In this document: positions 1 through 7,212 of the stretch, one piece after another
Position numbering within the stretch: position 1 is the first letter of the stretch
How the letters are laid out: every line of letters starts with the position of its first letter
Assembly: GCF_002950945.1 (NCBI RefSeq)
Contig: NZ_CP012673.1
Span: 5,951,001 to 6,015,000 of the forward strand
Source: Sorangium cellulosum
Lineage (GTDB): Bacteria; Myxococcota_A; Polyangia; Polyangiales; Polyangiaceae
Direction of reading: 5' to 3'
Length of the DNA stretch: 64,000 bases
Position numbers and translations under genes: made by a program
Notes under the pieces: generated by a model
Told to the model about the DNA's origin: nothing
Database searches by the model: none
The model's input: the letters and a program-made list of their open reading frames with translations, nothing else

Positions 1-1121
1 CGGCGGATGGGGATGATTTCGTCGGCTTCCGGGCCGAAGTTCTCGAAGCGGATCCGGGCCTGGCCCTTGTCGACGGTCCTCACGACGTGGCCCGGAAAGT
101 AGAGGCCATGGTACTCGACGAAGACGCGCTGGCTGGCGGCGAAGGGCGCGCCCTTCGGCGAGCTGGCGAAGCGGCTCAGCCGGTCCGCCGCGACCTCCTC
201 GTCCGAGCCGTCGAGGGTGCCCTCGCTGCCCACGGCGCTGCTTTTGTAGCGGACGCGCCATTTGCCGCCGGCGTTCCCGCCGGCGCTGGGGCTGACCACG
301 GTCGCGAGGTGGTAGACGCCGCGGTGCGCGACGAGCACCTCCTCGCCGACCTGGAAGGAGCGGGCCGGGCTGGCGGACGCGGCCGTGGCGGTGCTGGCCG
401 GGGGCGGCGGGGCAGGGGAGGCCGGCGGCGCCGCCGCGGCCGCAGGCGCGGGCTCCGCGGCGGGCGCGGCGGCCGGCGCGCGCGGGCGCAGGCGGTCATA
501 GGTGACCTCCTGATCGTACTCGGGGCCGAAGCCCTCGAGCCTGACCAGCCAGCGATCCGCGGCGATCGGCGCGAGCACGACCGCGCGGAGCATCCTGCCC
601 CCCGCGTCGATCTCGACCGGCTCCCCGGCTGGATACACGGCCGGGCCCGCGAACGGGCGTCGAAGGCGATCCAGCTTGACATCCTCGGCGATCTCCGGGG
701 GGTAGCCGTCGTAGTGGATGCGCCACGCGTCGGGCCCGATCTGCTGGACGACGTCAGCGAGGAGCAGCCTGCCCTGCGCCGTGACGAGCACCTTCTCGCC
801 GGCGCGGTAATCGGCCGCCCCTGCCGGGGGCGCGGCGCGGATGCGATCGAAGCTGACGGGCTCGTCCCACGCGGGGTCCGTTCCGTCGTAGTGCACGATC
901 ACACGATCCGGTCCCAGCGCTCCCACCACGGTCGCGGGCAGCCACAGCCCGCCCCGCTCGACGAGCAGCGGCGTGCCGGGCGCGAGCTGAGGCGCGGCCG
1001 CGAGCGGAGCCGGCTGCTCGGCCTGCCGCGCCCCGCACGCGGGGGCGCAGGCGGCGACGAGGAGAAGCAAGACGACACCGCGAAGCGGCGAGCGCGGGTG
1101 AACAGCGCGTGAGCGGCTCAT
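1..1121 (-). CDS. Lipoprotein with tandem Tudor/Agenet-like repeats (partial)
   Basis: The gene starts at the ATG at 1119-1121 and stays open to the left edge, so its C-terminus is missing. The N-terminus is a lipoprotein signal: basic residues, a Leu/Val core, then VAAC and PAC cysteines within the first 30 residues. The rest is at least four repeats of about 50-60 residues that share a pattern like 'GEkVLV...G.l..A.VV......W.I.Y.G.....E.V..DRL', the look of small Tudor/Agenet/SH3-like barrels. Ligand and function are unknown; an envelope-anchored binding protein is an inference. A TACTAT box lies 8 bp before the ATG and there is no Shine-Dalgarno, so the mRNA may be nearly leaderless. Confidence 0.75.
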   Translation of the reverse strand, partial: MSRSRAVHPRSPLRGVVLLLLVAACAPACGARQAEQPAPLAAAPQLAPGTPLLVERGGLWLPATVVGALGPDRVIVHYDGTDPAWDEPVSFDRIRAAPPAGAADYRAGEKVLVTAQGRLLLADVVQQIGPDAWRIHYDGYPPEIAEDVKLDRLRRPFAGPAVYPAGEPVEIDAGGRMLRAVVLAPIAADRWLVRLEGFGPEYDQEVTYDRLRPRAPAAAPAAEPAPAAAAAPPASPAPPPPASTATAASASPARSFQVGEEVLVAHRGVYHLATVVSPSAGGNAGGKWRVRYKSSAVGSEGTLDGSDEEVAADRLSRFASSPKGAPFAASQRVFVEYHGLYFPGHVVRTVDKGQARIRFENFGPEADEIIPIR

Positions 1122-1129
1122 CGAAGCGG

Positions 1130-1135
1130 ATAGTA
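1130..1135 (-). promoter_or_regulatory. Candidate -10 box TACTAT
   Basis: TACTAT on the minus strand ends 8 bp before the ATG at 1121. No clear -35 and no Shine-Dalgarno are visible. It fits the TANNNT-near-start pattern seen at several other genes here. Confidence 0.35.
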
Positions 1136-1376
1136 CGCGAGCGCGGTCGGGCAGGGGGATAGGAGCGATGGCCAGGCTGAGGAAGACGCGGCGCGGAGGA
1201 GGCCGCTGGTGCCGAAGGGGAGGAGGCCGCTGACCCGAACGTGCAGAATTCAGCGCGGGGCGTGGGGAAATTCCTCATGAGTTGGGAATGCTCTTCCACG
1301 GGAGGCGCCGGCGCGCGCTGGAGACGGCGGCGCGGGAGTCGTGATAGGAGGTGGAGCGACCTGCTCACGAGGCCTC

Positions 1377-3149
1377 ATGGAAGAAGCCAGCTTGCGCCCG
1401 ATCCCGCCACCGCACGACGAAGACGACGAGGATGTGCACTGGGCGCTGTCGACCGCGACCGCACTCTGGGGGCGCGGCGAACGGGAAGAAGCGTTGAGAT
1501 GGCTGCGCCGCGCTGCGGAGCAGGCCTCGGACGCCAACGCCGATCTGCGCGCCCTCGAGCTCTTCAAGGCCGCCGCGGAGGTCGCGCAGAAGATCTCGGG
1601 GAGCGACGAGGCGCCGGCGGCCGTCGAGGCCAGCGCCGGCGCGCCGCCGGCGCCTTCCAGCAGGCCGCCGAAATCGACCGTGAGCGCGCCACCCCAGCCG
1701 GCCAGCGTGCGCCCCGCCGCGACGAGCGCGCCGCCGCCGAAGCCGAGCGCGCCGCCGCCGAAGCCGGGCCCGCCGCCGCCACCGCCGCTGCCCGGCGCGA
1801 AGCCGTCGCGGCCGCCGGGCGCGGGCGCGGACTCGGCCCGCGCAGAGCGCGGCGGCGCAACCCCGGGCGCGCCGCCCGTGAAGACGACCTCGGCGATCCG
1901 TTCGCCCGCGGGCGGCGCGACGCCGGGCGCGCCGCCGCCGATGAAGACGACCTCGGCGATCCGTTCGCCCGCGGGCGGCGCGACGCCGGGCGCGTCCGCT
2001 GCTGCGCCGGGGCGCGCGCCCGCGCCCGCGACGGCGCCCGGGCCGGCGAAGCCAGCATCGGGGCGCGGGGCGGCGTTTACGCCGCAGCCGCCGGCGGTGC
2101 GCCCCGCCGGCGCTGCGCCCGCGCTCCCGGGCCGTCCCGCCGCCAGCACGTCGCCGGCGGGTGATCCCCCGGCCGGAGCGGTGTCGCCGGCCGGGGCGCA
2201 ACCACGCGCTGCCCAGACCAAGGGGCGCACGATCATCGGGTTCGCGGGCGCGAGCCACGAGCGGGTGTCGTCGACCACCGCGGTGACCCAGGAGGTGCCG
2301 GCGGTCAAGCTCCCGGCCGCGGGCAAGCCCTCGGGCCAGGCGCCGGGGAAAGGCGCGCCGGAGCGCGCGAGCGCGGAGGAGCCGTCGAGCGATCCGGAGC
2401 CGCCCGTGGATCAACGCGAGACGGTGCCGACGAACATCTCCGTCACGCTCGCGCGGCGGCATGCGCAGCCCGTCGGCGCCGCGTCGCAGGACGAGACCGA
2501 GCGGCGCGAGCGCTCCTGGCACCAGAGCACCGACGAGGAGGGCACCATGCGCCGCACGCTGACGGAGCGAGAGCGGCGCATGCTCCTGGAGCACCGGACC
2601 GAGGATCCGGACGAAGAGACGCCGCTCCTGTCGCTGGAAGAGCACGCCCAGGAGGCCGCGTCGGCCGCTGCAGCGCGGCCGGGCGTGCCGGCGCAAGCCG
2701 ACCCGCGCGACGACGGCGCCAGCTGGACCGACGCCGAGCCAGCGGACGACGACAGCGCCACGGCCGACGCGGAGGGCGAGCCGACGCTGGCGAGGGAGAT
2801 GCCGGGCGCGAAGCCGGGCAAGGCGGCCGAGGGGGCGGCGTCCTGGTCGCGCGGCGAGGCGCAGGATGGGCGCGGGAACTCCCCGTCGGAGCTGTCGTGG
2901 AGCGATCCGCCTCACGAAGGGGCAGGGGCGTGGCAGGCGCCGCCGCCGAGGTTGCCCGGGGCGCAGATCGAGCCGCTGCCCGCGTTGCGGGTGGCGGTGA
3001 TCGGCATCTCCAGCACCGGGGAGCTCCGGCTGGTCCCGATGGACGGGAGGAACGCTCCGCCGAGGGGCGCAGCGCTCGGCATCCTCGTTCCGATGACCCC
3101 CGGGGACGGCGAGACGATCGCGCGGTTGCTCCAGCTGCGCAGCAGCTGA
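1377..3149 (+). CDS. Pro/Ala-rich protein of unknown function
   Basis: I chose the ATG at 1377 because GAGG sits 6 bp upstream and the reading frame becomes protein-like there; an in-frame ATG at 1341 is possible. The product is 590 residues. An acidic start (HDEDDEDVHW) leads into a helical segment of about 60 residues resembling half-TPR helices (EALRWLRRAAEQA). A long disordered Pro/Ala/Gly region with 20-21-residue tandem repeats (KTTSAIRSP) follows, then an acidic stretch. The C-terminus is a compact hydrophobic segment of about 60 residues (RVAVIGISSTGELRLVPMDG) that looks folded. No signal peptide or membrane segment is seen, so it is probably cytoplasmic. No function can be assigned. 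Confidence 0.8.
   Translation: MEEASLRPIPPPHDEDDEDVHWALSTATALWGRGEREEALRWLRRAAEQASDANADLRALELFKAAAEVAQKISGSDEAPAAVEASAGAPPAPSSRPPKSTVSAPPQPASVRPAATSAPPPKPSAPPPKPGPPPPPPLPGAKPSRPPGAGADSARAERGGATPGAPPVKTTSAIRSPAGGATPGAPPPMKTTSAIRSPAGGATPGASAAAPGRAPAPATAPGPAKPASGRGAAFTPQPPAVRPAGAAPALPGRPAASTSPAGDPPAGAVSPAGAQPRAAQTKGRTIIGFAGASHERVSSTTAVTQEVPAVKLPAAGKPSGQAPGKGAPERASAEEPSSDPEPPVDQRETVPTNISVTLARRHAQPVGAASQDETERRERSWHQSTDEEGTMRRTLTERERRMLLEHRTEDPDEETPLLSLEEHAQEAASAAAARPGVPAQADPRDDGASWTDAEPADDDSATADAEGEPTLAREMPGAKPGKAAEGAASWSRGEAQDGRGNSPSELSWSDPPHEGAGAWQAPPPRLPGAQIEPLPALRVAVIGISSTGELRLVPMDGRNAPPRGAALGILVPMTPGDGETIARLLQLRSS
1851..1994 (+). repeat. In-frame tandem repeat of 60-63 bp
   Basis: Two full copies (1851-1910 and 1911-1973) and a partial third (1974-1994) encode GGATPGAPP followed by KTTSAIRSPA. 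The copies are nearly identical in DNA, so the duplication is recent. It lies in the disordered part of the host protein. Confidence 0.8.
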
Positions 3150-3256
3150 GCCTCCGCGGGGCGCCGACCGGCCGGCGGGGCGGCGCCGCCTGCAGGTCGG
3201 AACAGCGGCGCGAGCTGACGGCCGGCAAAGAAGTAGGGCATCCCGCGCATCGGCGT

Positions 3257-3262
3257 TAGCCT
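3257..3262 (+). promoter_or_regulatory. Candidate -10 box TAGCCT
   Basis: TAGCCT ends 6 bp before the ATG at 3269, which would place the transcript start at or next to the start codon. The CGGGGA between could instead be read as a weak Shine-Dalgarno, so the call is tentative. Confidence 0.3.
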
Positions 3263-3268
3263 CGGGGA

Positions 3269-3868
3269 ATGCATGACGAACGGACCGCACCGCAGCGCAT
3301 CCGCGTGACCGGGCTCCAGGAAGCGCAGCTGCCAGCGCTCGTCGCGCTGGAGCAGGCCTGCACGGCGATGTACCACGCAGCCGGGTTCGACGCGGCCGAG
3401 GTGCCGGCGCGGGCGCTGCCGGAGCTCATCGCGCTGACGCGACGCCACGACGTGCGCGTCGCCGAGGCGGACGACGAGGTGGCTGGCTACATGGCCTGGC
3501 GCGATGAGCCGCCCGGGGTCGCGTACCTCGAGGAGCTCTCGGTGCACCCGGACCATCAGCGGCGCGGCATCGCCACGCGGCTGCTCGAGGAGCTCCGGGA
3601 GCGCGCACGGGAGCTCGGGATGCAGCAGATCGTGCTGCGCACGAGGGTGAAGGCGAGCTGGGCCCAGGATTTCTACCGGAGAGCCGGCTTCGTGCCGCTC
3701 GGCCCCGACGCGCCGGCGAAGGTCCGCGCGTGGCGCAGCGAACGGGAGGCCTCCGGGACGCCGCTGACCCGACCGGGCGAGGTCGTCCTGTGGTCGGCCA
3801 TCGCGCCGAAGCCGGCCGAGGAGCCGGACGACGACGGGGAAGCGGGCGACGAGCCCAGCGCCGGCTGA
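3269..3868 (+). CDS. GNAT-family N-acetyltransferase
   Basis: This 199-residue protein has the GNAT fold pattern. The acetyl-CoA binding motif A is clear at about residues 87-108: a beta strand YLEELSV, then HPDHQRRGIATRLL, matching the Q/RxxGxG/A loop. It is followed by the motif B-like segment FYRRAGFVPLG at about 135-145, typical of the acceptor side. Length is normal for a single-domain GNAT plus an acidic tail of about 20 residues. The substrate cannot be told from sequence; small molecules, peptide N-termini and antibiotics are all possible. It is the last gene before the dif-containing gap and reads toward it. Confidence 0.88.
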   Translation: MHDERTAPQRIRVTGLQEAQLPALVALEQACTAMYHAAGFDAAEVPARALPELIALTRRHDVRVAEADDEVAGYMAWRDEPPGVAYLEELSVHPDHQRRGIATRLLEELRERARELGMQQIVLRTRVKASWAQDFYRRAGFVPLGPDAPAKVRAWRSEREASGTPLTRPGEVVLWSAIAPKPAEEPDDDGEAGDEPSAG

Positions 3869-4115
3869 GCAGCCTGCCAGCTTGAACGAGACCGGCCCGG
3901 CGGGGGGAGGCGCGCGGCGACGGCCGTGTGGGTCCGGCGGAGGCAGGCGCGCGGCGAGGCCGGAGCGGGCCCTGGTCGGGTCCGCCGTGACGCCGTGAGC
4001 TGACGCGCGCTTCGCCCGAGGGAAAGCCGCCGCGACGCCAGCGGCTGGCGGGAATCCGGCTGCGACATCGCGGCCGGAGCGCGCGCGGCGGTGCGCCGTG
4101 CCGCCTGGCGGCGCA

Positions 4116-4143
4116 AGTTGACATAATGTTTCTTATGCGATCC
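4116..4143 (-). other. dif: Candidate chromosomal dif site (XerC/XerD recombination)
   Basis: On the minus strand the 28 bp split as GGATCGCATAA (XerC-type arm), GAAACA (central hexamer) and TTATGTCAACT (XerD-type arm). From memory the Escherichia coli arms are GGTGCGCATAA and TTATGTTAAAT, so each 11-bp arm matches at 9 positions and the inner CATAA/TTATG palindrome is intact. The 11-6-11 architecture is right. It stands out as an AT-rich island in GC-rich DNA, lies in a gene-free gap, and neighbouring genes converge on it. At dif, XerC and XerD resolve chromosome dimers with FtsK. A site used by an integrated dif-dependent element is the main alternative. Confidence 0.7.
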
Positions 4144-4242
4144 ATGCGGTGCGCAGGGGCAGGGGGCTTGGGCTCGGTTTTCAGGAGCAATTTCAGACAC
4201 CTGTGACGTGTTCCGGGCTCCACGGGCCACCGTCGCCGCAGA

Positions 4243-4479
4243 CCCGACCGAGGTTGCGCCTCAGACCCCACAGACCCGACCGAGGTTGCGGAGACCCGAC
4301 CGCAGACTCGACCGGGGTTGCGCTACCCAGCGCTACCCAGACCCGGCAGACCCGACCGAGGTTGCGGAGACCCGGCGGCGGAGACCCGGGATCGCACACA
4401 CCCGACCCTACGGTTCCCTACAACTCCGACCCAGGTTGGCCGTACCCTCTCAGGCGCGCCACAACCCCGACCGAGGTTG
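4243..4479 (+). repeat. Array of CCCGACCGAGGTTG repeats beside dif
   Basis: Exact or near copies of the 14-mer CCCGACCGAGGTTG lie at 4243, 4275, 4307 (CTCGACCGGGGTTG), 4351, 4425 (TCCGACCCAGGTTG) and 4466. The first three are spaced exactly 32 bp apart; later spacing is irregular (44, 74 and 41 bp). A decayed copy may exist near 4518. All have the same orientation. The copies are not separated by unique spacers of even length, so this is not a CRISPR array. Confidence 0.8.
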
Positions 4480-4582
4480 GCCGACACGCGCCTCCCCGGC
4501 CTACAAACGCGTACACGCCCAACCGGGGCTCACCCGGGCGGCGCCTGCACCCGAACGTCTGTTCAGGTTTCCGAGGACCAGC

Positions 4583-5860
4583 TCAGCCCTTCGGGAGCGG
4601 CGGCGTCTCGACGTCGAGGCTGAGCAGCGCCCCGCCGTTGGTCAGGACGAACGCGCGCCGCCCGTAGGCCGCCGGCGTCATCGCGATCCCGCCGCCGGTC
4701 TCGATGCCGTCGATCACTGCCCCGTCCAGCGGCGAGAACAGGAAGATCCCGTAGCGCGTGGTCGTCACGAGCAGCGCCCCGGCGAACGGGACCGGGGCCG
4801 AGATGCCGCCGTCGGGCAGCTCTCGGCGCCAGATCGTGCGGCCGTCCTCGGGGTCCAGGGCCCACAGGCCGGTGCTGCTGGAGGACGCGAGGAGCACCTT
4901 CCGCTCGGGCACGATCGGGCCGCCGCCGCTCCGCGGCTGGTGCGCCGGCTGGTGCCAGAGCACGAGCTCGGTCACGCCGACCGCCGCCTCGTTGACCCAG
5001 GCCCGGGTCCCGTTCTCGGCGTCGAGCGCGTAGACCCCGCCCGCATAGCCCGCCACGAAGACCACATCGCCCGAGGTGATCCGGCCGAACACCGGCGTGG
5101 TGTCCGTGTCGAGGTACTTCGGCGCCTGACCCCCGGCGCTCTGCTCGGCCTCGGCGGCCAGATCGACGAGCCCCCACTGCTCCGAGCCGTTCTTGAGGTC
5201 GTACGCCATCACGACCCCGTCCGAGAACGCGGTGTAGACCTTGTCCCGCCCGAGCGCCGGACCAGCGTACCCGGAGATCTCCATCCCGAACGCCGGCGTC
5301 CGGTGCTGGTGCCAGCGCATGGCCCCGGTCGCCGCGTCGAGCGCGATCAGCGTGTCGTTCGCGTTCGTCACGTAAATCACGCCGTCGCGCAGCACCGGCC
5401 GCCGCGTGATCTCGGAGTTCGTCATGAAGCGGAAGATCAGCGCGCCGTCCGAGGCGCGCACCTTGTAGAGCGCCCCGTCGTTCGAGCCGAAGTAGACCGA
5501 ATCCGTGGCGGCGTCGTAGAACGGCTCGCTCTGCACCGGGCCGGCCGTCTCGAAGCGCCAGATCACGTCGCTCGTGTCGGCGCGCACCGCGTATAGGCCG
5601 TGATCGCTCGATCCGACGAAGAAGCGCCGGTGCGCCGCGTCGATCTCGGGGCGGCCGCGCTCGTAGGCCTCGCCGACCTTGCGCGTCTCGGCGGTCAGGG
5701 CACGGCGCGTCGTGATGCCGAGCGCGCTCCCCGGGTGGTGCAGCCAGAGCGGCGCGTCGGGCGCCGCCGAGACGCCCAGGTTGCCGCAGCCCGTGAGCGG
5801 CGCGAGGCCGAGCCAGAGCAGCGCGACCCCGACGCCCGCCGCGCGGCTAGTGCTGCTCAT
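4583..5860 (-). CDS. bamB: BamB-like PQQ-type beta-propeller lipoprotein
   Basis: The 425-residue product has a lipoprotein signal ending in LTGC (Cys25). The mature part is built of repeated propeller blades of the PQQ/quinoprotein type, with motifs such as GSSDHGLYAVRADT.DVIWRF, GSNDGALYKVRASDG and YALDAENGTRAW. This is the architecture of BamB, the outer-membrane lipoprotein that helps BamA insert beta-barrels. Its start overlaps by 14 bp the end of a gene for a YfgM-like membrane TPR protein, the same gene pair as yfgM-bamB in Escherichia coli. That neighbour and the family support BamB over a soluble quinoprotein enzyme, since no dehydrogenase active-site segment is seen. Confidence 0.8.
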   Translation of the reverse strand: MSSTSRAAGVGVALLWLGLAPLTGCGNLGVSAAPDAPLWLHHPGSALGITTRRALTAETRKVGEAYERGRPEIDAAHRRFFVGSSDHGLYAVRADTSDVIWRFETAGPVQSEPFYDAATDSVYFGSNDGALYKVRASDGALIFRFMTNSEITRRPVLRDGVIYVTNANDTLIALDAATGAMRWHQHRTPAFGMEISGYAGPALGRDKVYTAFSDGVVMAYDLKNGSEQWGLVDLAAEAEQSAGGQAPKYLDTDTTPVFGRITSGDVVFVAGYAGGVYALDAENGTRAWVNEAAVGVTELVLWHQPAHQPRSGGGPIVPERKVLLASSSSTGLWALDPEDGRTIWRRELPDGGISAPVPFAGALLVTTTRYGIFLFSPLDGAVIDGIETGGGIAMTPAAYGRRAFVLTNGGALLSLDVETPPLPKG

Positions 5861-7181
5861 CGCCCGCCTTCTTCTCCGCGTTCTTCCGCGCCCGCTCGAT
5901 GAGCTGCTGGATCTCCTCCGGCGTCATCGACTGGCCCTTCGGGCCGCCGAACGCCGCGCGGGGCGGCGCCGCGGAGGGATCGATCTTGCGCAGCATCTCC
6001 TCGACGACCGCCTCGAGGAACTGGAACGAGGGGCCCTCGGTCGAGGGTGCCTGGAGCTTCTCGTGCGCGCTCTTCAGCAGCTCCTTCGCCTTCTCGCTGT
6101 CGCCCTTGGCGAGGTGGATCCGCGCCTGGTGGTAAAGCGCGAGCTCCTTGTAGCCCTTCATGTCGATGCCCTCGAGCTGCTTGAACGACTCGAGCGCGCC
6201 GTCGAGATCACCCTTGCCCTCCCGGGCGAAGCCGATCCCCTCGATCGCCCGCCCCTTCACGTCCGGATCGGCCCCGGCGAGCGGCGACGACACCACGGCG
6301 CCGTACGCGTCCAGCGCGTGGGCGTAGTCCTTCTTGTCGAGCAGCACCCCGGCCTGACCGAGCTTCGCGAGGATCGCCGCGCCGGTGCCAGGGTGCTCGT
6401 CGATGACCTTGTTGTACGCCGCGAGCGCGGTGTCCGACCGCTCGTCCGCGGTCTTGAAGGTCCTCGTGACGTCGATCTCCTTCTCCTCGTCGGTGCGCGT
6501 GTCCTCGGCGAGCACCCTGCCCCGGTCCGCGGCCACGGCCGAGACGAGCGCCGACGACGACACCGCGTCCTTCTTCTCGGACCGCGACAGGTAGAAGAGC
6601 ACGCCGCCGGTCGCGACGATCGCCGCCAGGAAGCCCCACTGGAGGACGTGGAAGTTGCCCTTGATCCACCGGCCGGCGCCGCTCGTCATGCGGCTGAGCG
6701 CGTCCTCGACCATCTCGCCCGGCAGGAGCTGGACGGGGCGGCGCCCCGCGGCCTGCTCCCTGCGGCGCGCGAGCAGCTCCTTCGCGCGGGCGTTCTTGTC
6801 CTTGGGCAGCTCCTCGCCCGCCGGCTTCTTCTTGCGGCGACGCGCGGCGACGTCCTCGCGGCGGCGGGCCGCGCGGTTCGGCTGCGCCTCGGCCGCCTCG
6901 CCGGTCGCCTCGCCGGCCGCCTCCGGCGCGGCCGGCCCGTCGGGCTCGTCGACGCCGAGCGCGGCGGCGACACGCTGCGCGGCCTCGTCGCCCTCGCGCT
7001 CGTCGTCGTCATCGCCCTGCGGCGGCGCGCCCTCCGCGCCCTTCACCGGAGCGCTGCGAGGCGGGCGCGACGGGGCCGCCTCCGCGGCCCCAGCCTCGTC
7101 GCCATCGCTCCGCGTGGCAGCGTCGTCACCCTCACCCCGCGCGGATTTCTCCTCGGCCTGCTCTCGGTCCTTGTCCGACAC
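5847..7181 (-). CDS. YfgM-like single-pass TPR membrane protein
   Basis: The gene starts with GTG at 7181 and encodes 444 residues. Residues 1-170 are charged and Ala-rich with a KKKP patch (cytoplasmic). One membrane helix lies at about 177-197 (WGFLAAIVATGGVLFYL). The C-terminal half is a chain of TPR-like helices (DTALAAYNKVIDEHPGTGAAILAKLGQA, YHQARIHLAKGDSEKAKELL) on the periplasmic side. This matches YfgM, an ancillary subunit of SecYEG that passes clients to periplasmic chaperones, although the N-terminal extension is far longer than in Escherichia coli. It overlaps the following bamB by 14 bp, so the two are probably co-translated. TAGAGT lies 7 bp before the GTG. Confidence 0.72.
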   Translation of the reverse strand: MSDKDREQAEEKSARGEGDDAATRSDGDEAGAAEAAPSRPPRSAPVKGAEGAPPQGDDDDEREGDEAAQRVAAALGVDEPDGPAAPEAAGEATGEAAEAQPNRAARRREDVAARRRKKKPAGEELPKDKNARAKELLARRREQAAGRRPVQLLPGEMVEDALSRMTSGAGRWIKGNFHVLQWGFLAAIVATGGVLFYLSRSEKKDAVSSSALVSAVAADRGRVLAEDTRTDEEKEIDVTRTFKTADERSDTALAAYNKVIDEHPGTGAAILAKLGQAGVLLDKKDYAHALDAYGAVVSSPLAGADPDVKGRAIEGIGFAREGKGDLDGALESFKQLEGIDMKGYKELALYHQARIHLAKGDSEKAKELLKSAHEKLQAPSTEGPSFQFLEAVVEEMLRKIDPSAAPPRAAFGGPKGQSMTPEEIQQLIERARKNAEKKAGDEQH

Positions 7182-7188
7182 GCGGCGG

Positions 7189-7194
7189 ACTCTA
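7189..7194 (-). promoter_or_regulatory. Candidate -10 box TAGAGT
   Basis: TAGAGT on the minus strand ends 7 bp before the GTG at 7181. The same hexamer precedes the GTG starts of the two STAND genes at 49364 and 60790. No Shine-Dalgarno is present, which suggests a leaderless transcript. Confidence 0.4.
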
Positions 7195-7212
7195 GCCGCG
7201 CAGCCCCCGGCG

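Larger units (their letters stand above)
3869..4582. other. 714-bp gene-free interval with dif-like site and repeat array
   Basis: No convincing gene is present on either strand; the open frames here are low-complexity Pro/Arg/Thr shadows. The interval separates plus-strand genes on the left from minus-strand genes on the right, so it is a convergence point. It holds an AT-rich dif-like site at 4116-4143 and degenerate CCGACCGAGGTTG repeats at 4243-4479. The flanking base composition is otherwise ordinary GC-rich sequence. Confidence 0.7.

Noticed and set aside
87..1112. Plus-strand gene at the left edge
   Set aside because: The minus strand shows a lipoprotein signal and repeated domains; the plus frame is Arg/Gly low complexity.
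4243..4530. CRISPR array
   Set aside because: Repeats are only 14 bp, spacing is irregular after the third copy, and no cas gene is near.
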